Source: Chinchilla lanigera (taxonomy: Eukaryota; Chordata; Mammalia; Rodentia; Chinchillidae). From it: 64,000 nucleotides of DNA. Positions 54,525 to 64,000 of this stretch are shown in pieces. The position numbers and the translations under genes were made by a program. The notes beneath the pieces were generated by a model that was not told where the DNA came from, searched no databases, and was given only the letters and a program-made list of their open reading frames with translations. Numbering within the stretch: position 1 is the stretch's first letter; each line of letters opens with the position of its first letter. The stretch spans positions 1,717,573 through 1,781,572 of the forward strand of contig NW_004955465.1 of the NCBI RefSeq assembly GCF_000276665.1, written 5' to 3'.

Positions 54525-55650
54525 TTACAACCACTCCACTTTGCCTTTAAATACAAAAGCTGCTCTAAATAATCTGTAAAGAGGCCCAAGACTGTTTTAA
54601 TAAATGCCATTTACAAAGCCAGGTGGAGGAGGCTGGATTTGGCCTTTGGGCCAGAGAGTTACAGATATATGTTGTCAATGTACAAAGTAGAAAATTAAAC
54701 CCCTCACCTTATATCCTCCTCTGCCATTCATATTCCTGTCTTTGGACATTCCCATCCTTCCACCTAAATATCTCCTCTTTCCCTCGATTCCAAGCCCCTG
54801 CATTGCCTAGGGAACCCACGTGATACCTCTTCTTTCTTGGATTTCTCTTCTAGACTTCTTCAGAATTAGTCCTTCCTTGAAAAGTCTTTAATATGGACAT
54901 CTAATGTAGAAACTGTACTTACCTGTGTGGAAACACTTTCCTCTTGCGCTAACTTCTGAACGGTTTAAATGCTTTATAATAAACTTATTTATTTACAGGC
55001 CTTTCTGTCCCACTAACACCTGCTGCTGAGAGTAGGCACTGGGTTTTATTTGTTTTATTTACCTATCTGATCTAACCTGGTGTCATCTTAAGAAAAACAC
55101 TGAGAATTGAGGGGGAAAATGGACCAAGAAAAGCACCACAACCGTGGGATATGGATATGCCAGACACTGCAGACATGGGGATTTGGCCCCTGTCCCCTTA
55201 AGGAGGTTGAACCTGAACACAGAGTGCCTAAAGGACCACAGTGAAGAGTGGGAGCAGTGGAGAAGAGGGGAGCAATCAGGGAGATTCTTAGGACACAAGG
55301 AAAGCTGTTGAACTACAGAGGTCAAAGGGCTGAAACAAACCAGGCTTATAATTTACTTCTATATAATAGGGGATTCTGCCTTTTCCAGGACAAACATACT
55401 CACATCGCATATTCCCTTACATTCTTCCGCATATCAACATACATGGAGAGTTGAGTAATGAAGTCATTGTTCTATGTACATGAAATGAGACAGAAAACTG
55501 AAAACACAAGTGTGCATTTGTGTGTAATATTATTCCTTTGTTAAGCTTTTTATTATAGAGATTTTTGAACATTAAGAGTAGAGCTAATACTATTACAAAA
55601 TGCCATGTATCCATCACACATTTTAAACAACATTTTTCAAGCTCTTTTTA
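54525..55650. other. Mostly unassigned
   Basis: 54780-54980 has a C/T-rich L2-like look ('agtccttccttgaaaagtct') that is too weak to call. No gene. Confidence 0.38.
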
Positions 55651-55655
55651 TTCTT

Positions 55656-55788
55656 CTACTTTTACTTTTTTTTTTTTTTTTTTTGGTTTTGGTTTTTCTC
55701 TGGTACCGGGAACCGAACTCACGACCTTACGCTTGCCAGGCAGGCGCTTTGCCGCTGAGCTAAATCCCCAGCCCCTACTTTTACTTTT
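55656..55788 (-). mobile_element. ID-like SINE with 14-bp TSD
   Basis: Antisense body 55670-55774: T tail, 'ctctggtaccgggaaccgaa', 'gccaggcaggcgctttgccg'. The perfect duplication ctacttttactttt lies at 55656-55669 and 55775-55788. Confidence 0.94.
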
Positions 55789-55919
55789 GACTTAGGGTAT
55801 TTTAAAAGGAGCCCAAGCCCTTACATTGTATATTAATAGTAAGTACCACAATATGTGCCTTTAGCAGAAAAAATTTTCTTTTAGTGTAGATGAATTACTC
55901 TTATGTATTTCCTAGCTCC

Positions 55920-56900
55920 ATCTAATGATAAAGTTTAGAATCAATGAAAGTTCTTCATCATAGTGAGCACCCTTAGCATCTGGATTGTGGTGTCTAAATA
56001 CCACTTCTCATAGAAAGGAATGTAGCTCCTTCCAGAGATGGCAGGTTACAGATCTAGAAGGGGAAAGGTTCAAAACAATCTACTGGTACGCTTTTGTACC
56101 AAAAAAGCTAGAAAACTATCAGAAATCACTCCTGTTATTTCAAAAGATGTAGGAAGTAACTTAAAGAGGCTCCAACTAGCCAAACGTGGCACAATTTTAG
56201 GAAAGGAATAATGACTACAATGACTGTGATGAATAAAATACTTTAGGTATTTAAAAACCCTTATGTTCATAATGGTACAAAAAACTCACTTGTCATCACT
56301 CCAGTACTCTGAAAATTGGTAAACAAAAGGAAAAAAAATCAACCACGTATTTTATCTTTGACATGAAAACTATTTCAGGGTAACCAAATCTTTGGGAGGG
56401 GGCTGTTGTTCCCAGCTAGTAAATGCAGGAGAAATGCAAAAGGTATAAGGTAGTCATATTCAACCTTTAATAAAATAGCAAATCTAGGCATCAGCCATAA
56501 ATGGCTGCTAAAATGTTCAGGTGAAAGACTGGTAAACACGAAAGAATGGTTATAGAGGCTAACAACCCCTAAATGCATTCATTAATCAATATCACTAAAA
56601 TGGGACAACCAAGTATTTGAGTACCCTTGAAATATTCCTAGCAAGGAATTGAACCTGAATCTAATCAAGCCAGGATATAGGAAAATGGGGAGGAAGGAAC
56701 ATACCAGCTGACGTGCAGATGACATTGTGGATGAAATGAGCTAAACAGAGAATGTGGGAAAGTCCGCAGATGAAATGATCTGATTATTTCCACCATAAAC
56801 AACAGGGTTAAAGAATACTACTATCATTTAAAGGAAATTTAAAATATTTAGACAATGATTATTTTTCAATTTAAAATGACTTATAAATTAAAAGTCATAT
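55920..56900. mobile_element. Possible ancient LINE-derived region
   Basis: Phrases such as 'aaaatgggacaaccaagtat' and 'ttgaacctgaatctaatcaa' followed by 'aaggaaatttaaaatattta' remind me of old L1/HAL1-type sequence, but no motif can be translated and the match is from memory. Low confidence. Confidence 0.3.
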
Positions 56901-59900
56901 TAAAAATTGTTTTGGACTCTGTTAGAACAAACCAGCTGTAAAATGCTGCTTGTGAAGTGTCATTCAGACACTTCAACAAAGTAAAGAGTTGTGAGTCCCT
57001 TCGGGGTGCTGGGACATGTAAACACCTAGGGAATGACCCAGTGCATGACCTGCACACTCATGTCCTGAGGTCTAGTAGCTCTCAGTGCTGGATAAATTTG
57101 AACAAATTCTTTTCATTTTCTACCCTTTATTAGATCTGGCAGAAGAGGATCCAGTGGTTAGAAGTCTTTCTTCTGTGTTAGGTTTTAACTTTCTTAGTTA
57201 CAAATCATATGATTTGTCCCTAGGTGGATTGGCTGGAGTCTTTCCATAATGCTTCAGCTACTTTTGCTGAAAGTCTCTTAGTTAGTCTCTACCCAATTTC
57301 ACATTCACTCCTCTTAGATGATTGCTGCAGTGTCATGCCTAACCTGTTAATTTTATTTTCTGGGTGTGATGAGTAACTACTTTCCCCTGTGCACTAATTT
57401 CCAGTGCACTGGTTTTTTAGAGCAAGCTGATAAACACATAAGAATGAAAACAACAATAAAGAAAAAAGAAACAAAAACAAGCCATTTTGGTAAAGACCTT
57501 TCAGAAGCTGATCAAAGTCAGTTCTTGCCAGTCCAAGGACTCCTGTCCTGGAATGAATGTACATGGCTGTTTACTCTTAGATGGAAATAAAAATAGAAAG
57601 GTGGGCTTATGGGGCTTTCATGGCCTCTGATGGGGAAGAAACTTACTGTACTTCAGTGTGCAGTAGCAGAGAATGAGGAGAATGTTCAGGCGTGCATGGA
57701 ACGCACATCACTAGGGTTCGCCTGTGGTGGACTTGGAAATAAACCCCCAGGCAACCAGCCTCCAGTGTGTTTTCTGGATGATTATAACTTTAAACTTTCC
57801 ACAGGCTGACATTTTCTAATAAAAATCATTCTACCAAATCTGTCTTCCAAGGGGGAGTTGATAAAACCTCCTAGATGAAACCTGCAATCATGCATGAATG
57901 AATCTTCCATTTAGAAGAACTGAATAGGTTACACAGCAACAGTCTGAAAAAAGAGGAAAAAAGAAATAAAGAAAGAAAATATCCCAAACAAGATGCACAT
58001 TTCATAGTGAATAATTGCTTGGAATGAGCATGTCAAAGAATGCCTCCAAGTGACAGAGCAGTGCGTTATTACACCTACATACACTGCTGTATTCTTTCAC
58101 ATCTTATTGAAGAAAATGTGCATGTTTGCCCTGAGCCAATTAGAGATGCTGCTGATTCAAGGGAGGCTCTGGAGGTTTTTCACCATGTCCCTATTCAGCT
58201 ACAGTGATCATTCAGCCAGCTAATTTGCTTCCTGCTTTCATTCCATCCAACAAAATATACTCAGGACCTGTTGCAAGCACTTTGTCAGCTGTCACTGAAC
58301 ACATCAAACTTTACTACAAGGCCTTATAAAGCCATGGTTAGTGATTTTATAGCCCCAGAATGGAGGACAAAGCCTGACTCAGAGGAGGAGCTCAGGGACT
58401 GTTTGTTAAATGAGTCCGAGGTGTATGTATGTGGGAAAGATATACAAAAAAGCAGTTAACTCTAAAACAGAGTATGCCAAGTCCTCAAAGTAAGGAAAAT
58501 AGAGCCACAAACAGGGAGGATAGGAGAAATTCCGATTCCATGGGTTTTATGCAGGTGGTGGGTTTTCAAGAACAGTGTTCAGGAAATTTAGGCACAGGAA
58601 GCATGATTGACAAAAGCGCTATGGTTGGCAGGAGGGTAGAGGCTGAGTTTGCTACGCACTGAGAAGCCCAGTTAAATGAGAATGTCAGGGCATAGGGTTG
58701 GAATATCGGGTGAGGCACAGGGGCTGGGAGATAAGGATGGACCATGAGGAAGATGGGGAAAAGGTTGGGGAAGATCTGGACTATTAGGTAGAGGATGCAG
58801 GTGGTGGAGACAAAGCTGCACTGTCTGGTAGAGGTGTGTGTGTTGGGGAGGGCAATGGAAATCATCAGATAGATAGACAGGCATGCAGTAAATTGGGGAG
58901 AGATTGAATTCTTACATAGGTGATGCAGGGGTGGGAGACAGGGCCAGGATACTAGGTACAGGCAGATGATGGAGGAACCTGAGCTTCGTACTAGATTTGT
59001 TTCTTGTTCTGTGTGTCTTGGGGAACTGCTGTCAGCTTCAGGAGCACATCACAGTCCTGTGAGTCTGTCTCTTGGTCCAGGGTCATTAAACCTGCTGTAG
59101 CCCTGAGGTGCATGTGGATTAGAAGGAGGACATGCGTGTAGATGGCAAGGCAGGGAAGGGGGTTGAGTGAGGGAAGAACATGCTGGAACCACCAGAGGAC
59201 AGGTTTCTCCAGACCCGGAATTGAACACTGGGTAAGTTTCAGGCTACTGTCACCTAGCTGGGGATCTACAAAGTGGAGTTTACAGACAGAATCGAGGTTT
59301 CTATACCTGACATTTGGTAAAGAGTCAATGAGAAGATATAAAGCTCATGTCATCCTAAATGAATAGAATGTCTGCCTGGGGTCTAGATCCTGGGTATGTT
59401 TTAAAGTCTCCTTATGTTTTAGAAATTGTTGCTAAACTCTTCCCATGATCCTTTGGGAAAAAACCAGCACATGTTTTTTGCTATTTGGGGGGTTTAAGAA
59501 AGAATTTGACAACTTTCTTCTTCCTTCCCTGCTCCTCCACTTCTCTCTTTCTTGCTTTGCATTGCTATCTAGGGCTGCTGTCATCTGCCCAGTGCGGTTT
59601 TGGGGACAATTGATGAGAATCTCTTGATCTGCACACCTTGATGAACTAAGAACTGTCTCTGACCTCTTCCTTGCTTCATGGGGCCTTTCCCCTTCGCTGT
59701 TGCGTCCAGCATGTCCAGAATATGTCTTCTCACAGCAAATACATTTTATAGTCTGGGTTCTGATATCATTATGAGAAAGAAAGAAAAAGATGGTTATCAC
59801 TCCTCTTGGAATTTTAGGGACGTGGGAGTGTTGAGGAGTCCTCTTCTCTGCTGGTCAGCACGTGAACTAAAGTTCTTTCCCAGCAAAGAGGTCACTGAGA

Positions 59901-60275
59901 TGGAAACGTGAATTGGTGTGGATGTGTGGCGGGCCTTGGCATTGACCCACCGACTGGCACATACTTCTGTGACCACCTATACCGTGCACCAGTTCCTCCC
60001 TTTCTCTCTGGTCTTTGGTTTTCTAATAATCTAATTAAATCAAGCCCTCCAAAAGGGAGGGAAAAATAGCCAACCAACCTCTAGATCCATCTTTTCCTTT
60101 CTAATCTGGGTCACCATGACTCCAAATTTCTTTAAGTTTTACTATTAATTCTCCATCGATAACAAGAACAAATGTACATCTTTATTCTGGGCATTGTGTT
60201 AGGGCCATGATAAAGGTTTGGGCTTCTCCAGCAAGATTTCTGGGGTCAAAATTCTAACTTCTCTGTTTACTAGTA
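56901..60275. other. Mostly single-copy stretch
   Basis: No confident transposon over 3.3 kb, and no supported gene. 58060-58230 is free of simple repeats and contains CAATTAG and TAATTTG words, so it could be a conserved non-coding element. G-rich 58660-58960 gives overlapping antisense ORFs by composition. Confidence 0.38.
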
Positions 60276-60279
60276 TTTT

Positions 60280-60375
60280 GTTAAACACTGAATTAATTAA
60301 CCTTTGGGGCAAGCCAATTGCCTGCTCTGTGACTCAGTTTCCCCGTGGATGGAACGCAGCTAATACGTGAGTGCT
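60280..60375 (+). mobile_element. MIR fragment
   Basis: 'ctctgtgactcagtttcccc' is the MIR core word. The rest is degraded. Confidence 0.48.
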
Positions 60376-61055
60376 GATCATTATGTTTCCTAATAAATGA
60401 AATGGTCTGTTTAAGAGCTTAGAAGAGAGAGTAGGGAATAGGAAATCCCTTTCATTCAGGACCAGATTCAATCCATGAAGGGGGAAGGAGGGGAGAGAAA
60501 GGAAGTAAAAAGAATCAAGATGTGTTACGTACAGGTACTGGCTTCCCAGGCTGAATATAATCACTACATACTGCAGACCTGTGCTAATAAAATTTTTTTT
60601 AAAAATTTAACTCCACAGAAGAACCCAACTGTGTAGGCATTGCTACTTCCAGTTTGCATCAGTGAAGTTCAGCTTTCCTCTGTCCCCTTGAAATATGTGC
60701 CACAGAAGCCCCAGGAGGTGTGCGACATAAAGCTTGCTACCAGGGCTAGAGCATCAGGGCTGGGAATGACATGGATTTTTGTCTTTATCGCGGTCCTAAA
60801 GAGACCAAGGGAATGTCAGTCATCAGAACAAATGACCAGGCTAGTGGTTGGAAACAGTACCTTTATCTGAGCCTGTTGTCAAACCTCCTTTGTTGGAGGC
60901 CTGAGAAGCAACTTAACAGCCTTTCAAATTGTACTATCAATAATAACTATCGGACCCTGGACAAACGAAGAAGACTCTCTGGGATTTTCCTCTTATTTTG
61001 CCTATAATAACTGGTGGTTAAACTAGACTACCCATCCTTTTTATTTATTTGAAAG
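60376..61055. other. Stretch without recognised features
   Basis: Small ORFs (76-78 codons) without family. No repeat recognised. Confidence 0.42.
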
Positions 61056-61059
61056 AGAA

Positions 61060-61320
61060 AAGGGCAAAAACAAAATAACAAAAACAAAGATGTAAACAAA
61101 TAAACAAAACAACATAAAACAATAAAAATGATGCAGAATTTCAAAACAAGGTGGTAGGAAATTAACAACTATTGTTGTATTACATATTGTTATCTTCAAA
61201 GTGGTTACTCAGGTAACCAGATCTAGGCATGTAAGACTGATCAAACAATTACACAATAACTGTTTCTTTTAATAAACCAATAGAACTTAGTAGTATAATT
61301 ACCTTAGCTATTATATCTAT
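61060..61320 (-). mobile_element. Old L1 3'UTR-like segment, sister of 18520
   Basis: 'gaatttcaaaacaaggtggt', 'tacatattgttatcttcaaa' and 'cttagtagtataattacctt' align in order with 18540-18720. Orientation is the same. It ends at a TATCTA microsatellite, where the other copy has a (TG)n, and both are preceded by A-rich DNA. Confidence 0.5.
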
Positions 61321-61360
61321 ATCTATATCTGTATCTGTATCTATATCTGTATCTATAAAA
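61310..61360. repeat. (TATCTA/TGTATC)n microsatellite
   Basis: Imperfect hexamer repeat atatctatatctgtatctg and variants. Confidence 0.92.
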
Positions 61361-61489
61361 TTCTGTGCTTCCCTAGGTTAGTATTATCCATAAATCAGGT
61401 TCAGTTTCTCCTGGTTTATCTGCCTTTGGATAACCCACCTGTTCCCAAAAAGATCAGCCCTCATGCCCATGGGAGAGGAAATTTGTGTT

Positions 61490-61650
61490 CCACCTCTCTC
61501 TCCTTCCCTTCCCCTCTCTCTCCTCCCTCTATCCTCCTTTTTCTTCTCTCCCTTCTCTTTTTTTTCTCTGTCCATCTCTATATTTGTGTCTCTCTGGATT
61601 TCTCTTTTTACATCTCTCTTCTGTCTCTGCCTCTGTCTCGTTACTATTTC
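61490..61650. repeat. Long polypyrimidine tract
   Basis: CT-rich low-complexity DNA with few purines, able to form H-DNA. It creates long artificial ORFs on both strands (133 codons + and 174 codons -), whose products are Ser/Leu/Phe-rich or Arg/Glu/Lys-rich. Confidence 0.92.
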
Positions 61651-61654
61651 TAAG

Positions 61655-62400
61655 CCATTAGCTGAGCTTAAATTTGAACAACTACAACAGGCAATTGTGG
61701 ATTGTGAAGAAGGGGCGTGGAGGAAAAAGAGAAGCATTTGGCGAACTGGGACTGCAGCCCAGGGACACAGAAGGGACCATGCATTTCCTTTGAAAGTTGT
61801 GTCACAGTTCAACAGCAGTGAGAAGCAAAAAGCCTGCTTTCGCACCCACATGCCAACCTGCTGAAAACACGTCCCATCCATTGTTGAGTCTTTCTTTTCT
61901 GTCACCAAACACAGAGTCTCTTCTCAGCAAGGCAACTTGCATAAAGCATTTTATTTGCAGAGGGAAGTTCGGCACCCTGCCGAGGCTTCCTAACCTTGGG
62001 GAGGAGAAACGGTACATTTTAAATATGCCTTCTCAATTACCCCATCTCCGCCTGCAAAAACGTGGAGTATGTGGGAGGAAAGACGACTGAGAGGGCTGAA
62101 CCTTTCAGGTACCAGTTCTTTCTGACAGAAAGCACAGCAGCTCTGAGCAGCAGGGGAGAATTTTGAAAACATTTTCATGGTCTTTTTAGGGAGAGGGCCA
62201 CACAGTTGCGCGCAACCTGTCCTCCACGGAGGATGTGGGTGGAAAGATGAAAGAGGGAGAAGTTAAAATAGACCCTAAGTGAAGTTTGAAACGCACCCCA
62301 AATATTTCCCTCTAACTCCTTTCCTTTAGCAGGAAAAGCCCAGGTCTAGGACGGATGCAATCTGCTCGCTTGTGCACCATTTGTTCCAGAGGGAACGAAG
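61655..62400. other. Unassigned, CpG-bearing stretch with a 12-bp palindrome
   Basis: GTTGCGCGCAAC at 62205-62216 is a perfect palindrome with two CpGs, close to a C/EBP-type or CpG-methyl-sensitive site. No gene or repeat is recognised around it. Confidence 0.4.
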
Positions 62401-62453
62401 CGCAAAGTTTAAGGCTCCAACCGCAAACACCACCATCAGCTTGAACCACTTAG
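62401..62453 (+). repeat. 53-bp inverted repeat, left (likely donor) arm
   Basis: This segment (begins cgcaaagtttaaggctcc, ends gaaccacttag) is repeated without a mismatch, in reverse complement, at 63338-63390. The left arm has no flanking direct repeat and sits in continuous-looking, CpG-bearing sequence, so it is the likely source. Spacer between arms 884 nt. Confidence 0.97.
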
Positions 62454-63314
62454 GCACCGCGAAAGAATAAACTCTTCGGCATTATTGTTCATCATGGCTC
62501 TTCCCAAAACTGTTGTTTGGACCAGCATTTGCTGAGCGCCGTGCCAAGTCACAGATGATAAAACATAACTGAAAGCATTGTAAATCTTCTTTTAGTATCA
62601 TTTTCCTCCTAGGAGAAAGACAGCATTCCTGGCGGAGGAAGGTGCCTTCCTCAGAGTCAGGAGAGTGGAGACAAGGGCGGTAGGCAAAGCATGTGACAAA
62701 GGCCCAAGCCGTATTATCCCACTGAATTTCATTTTTGGATCTTTCTATTCTTTGAGGGAATAGAACAGTAAGTTTTTAGAGCCAGAAGAAAACAATGTCA
62801 ATCTCTCCAAGTCCAAAAAGATATCTCTCCAGGAGCCACCAACCTCAGGGACATTTGTGGGGACCAGTGTAATCTGTTGTGTAGAAGCAGGCCTGTCCCA
62901 GAAAATCAAGAAGTAGAGACCTATAGTTTTACAGTTTTGCAATGTATAATATCTGAATGGTGTTAATAAGCAGAGAATGAGATTTTCACAAGAGCCCTTT
63001 GTTACAGCCGTATACAACCGAGCACCTAGTGTGCTGTGGTCTATGGGAATCATGTATGAGGTGCATATCAAAAAGAATAATAAAACCAAGGCATTGAAGA
63101 CTAAAAGACTTGGATAAGAGGGATTGTCTAATCATGTACATGGCATCTCAGCAAAATCCTCCTACTGTGATATAGGCAGAAGGGAGTAGGTATGGCTTTA
63201 TCATATTTATCAAATTAATTCATTAGTACTGAAGGAACTTTTTCCCATTATTATCAAAGGATACTGCCAATTTGAAGTAGCAGCAATGCTATCATCTGTA
63301 ACCTCTGTAGCAAT
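62454..63314. other. Spacer between inverted arms, no recognised feature
   Basis: A 114-codon antisense ORF (62745-63089) has no recognised family. No repeat recognised. Just before the insertion, 'tagc(agc)aatgctatc' and 'tagcaatgttatc' (about 63278-63320) form a small imperfect direct repeat. Confidence 0.4.
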
Positions 63315-63403
63315 GTTATCCTCCCCTTAGTTTCCTGCTAAGTGGTTCAAGCTGATGGTGGTGTTTGCGGTTGGAGCCTTAAACTTTGCGTTATCCTCCC
63401 CTT
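63315..63403 (-). repeat. 53-bp inverted copy inserted between 14-bp direct repeats
   Basis: The word gttatcctcccctt occurs at 63315-63328 and again at 63390-63403. Between them lies an extra block of about 61 bp (63329-63389/90): 'agtttcctgct' plus the exact reverse complement of 62401-62453. This is the layout of an insertion with a target-site duplication. There is no A or T tail and no transposon-like terminus. The remaining 'agtttcctgct' part, read in reverse, shares 'tagcaggaaa' with 62327-62336, so a second small patch may come from the same donor area. Confidence 0.95.
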
Positions 63404-63442
63404 TTCACTGTACCCCAAGTTCACTGCCAAGCTTTCCTTGTC

Positions 63443-63553
63443 CTAGGGTGACCAGGTATCCTGATTTTCTCAGGATAAGGGATTTCCGGGGATGGGGAAC
63501 TTTAAGTTTTAAAAGCTAGGACAGTCCCAGGAAAACAGGGAAGACTGACCATC
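63443..63553 (+). mobile_element. Short palindromic DNA transposon (MITE)
   Basis: The left end 'ctagggtgaccaggtatcct' and right end 'acagggaagactgaccatc' are imperfect inverted relatives, and the middle has 'tttaagttttaaaagctagg' + 'acagtcccagg'. This matches the well-known small MER-type elements that open 'agggtgacc...'. Subfamily not assigned. Confidence 0.6.
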
Positions 63554-64000
63554 TATCTCCTGTCTCTTTTACCTCTGCCCTCTGTTTCTGAATACTACCT
63601 AATTATTGGTAGCACTAATCCACCAAATTCAGTTGTGCAGAGATAGAAGAAAAACAATCAATGACACAGAGAAGAAAAATCCAGGGAAGCGAATGAAATT
63701 GATTATACACATATCAGGCTGTATAAATCACCCATGAAATCCTTTAAGCTAATGAGAAACCCACCATGGAAACTAAGCCCTATGTTCTCACCTGTGGAAA
63801 TCCTCATGTTTATCTCATGGTATTTCATCTGTCCTTGTTCAAAAGGACTAATTAACTGAAAGAAACTATTTGTTAGTATTTAAGACTTGGTTTTGGAGGG
63901 CGGATTTCACTTTTCATTACATGGAATTTGTGAAGTGCATCAATCTTCCTAACCAGTACTATGAATACTAACGGGAAATATGGTAGAAAATGAAAATTCT
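63554..64000. other. Stretch without recognised features
   Basis: AT-rich, no supported ORF or repeat up to the window edge. Confidence 0.42.

Noticed and set aside
61384..61908. 174-codon antisense ORF and 133-codon sense ORF
   Set aside because: Both are created by the polypyrimidine tract at 61490-61650. The residues are low-complexity (Arg/Glu/Lys or Ser/Leu/Phe).

Overview
The window is nuclear DNA from a mammal, almost certainly a rodent, and it reads as intergenic or intronic sequence. It carries three marker repeat types. First, 7SL-derived B1-type monomers with the internal duplication typical of rodent B1. Second, a dominant tRNA-derived ID-like SINE whose 3' end reads ...CCGGTACCGG + A-rich tail. 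Third, a B1+ID composite SINE. A non-muroid rodent fits best, for example a beaver-like castorimorph or another squirrel-related or castorimorph lineage; this is an inference from SINE architecture and was not tested by a database search. No protein-coding gene, rRNA or functional tRNA gene can be supported. The open reading frames are short, scattered on both strands and mostly explained by repeats. The best exon-like signal is a 158-bp segment at 25685-25842 with splice sites on both sides; I do not recognise its product.

Layout. At 1-10 kb there are old L1, MIR and L2 remnants, a pogo/Tigger-type short transposon (about 4.70-5.00 kb) and two young ID SINEs with clear target-site duplications (TSDs). 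At 10-20 kb there is a series of LTRs, including one intact solo LTR with TG...CA ends and a 5-bp TSD (10618-10999). At 20-24.3 kb the sequence is mostly single-copy, AT-rich and enhancer-like. At 24.3-25.7 kb a degraded mariner transposase relic is split by a B1+ID composite SINE with an A tail of about 64 nt, followed by an antisense L1 fragment. At 26-37.5 kb there are MIR/L2/MER5 remnants, an ID inserted inside a MIR, an LTR carrying an internal hairpin, two antisense B1 elements and a second Tigger-type element. At 37.7-39.1 kb there is a CpG-richer single-copy patch with CTCF-like and E2F-like motifs. At 39.5-55.8 kb ID SINEs (mostly antisense) and LTRs are dense, including a nested LTR-in-LTR insertion at 50.8-51.75 kb. 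At 56-64 kb the sequence is mostly single-copy, with some L1, microsatellite and MITE material.

The most unusual structure is at the right end. A 53-bp segment at 62401-62453 recurs as a perfect inverted copy at 63338-63390, and the second copy lies between 13-14 bp direct repeats. It looks like a short templated insertion copied from about 0.9 kb away, without a poly(A) tail. Other points worth checking are the nested insertions, a recursive-splice-like site at 27.32 kb, a (CTT)12 repeat grown from a SINE tail, and the strand bias of the young ID family. Repeat classes were assigned by eye from remembered consensus patterns, so subfamily names are deliberately left open.
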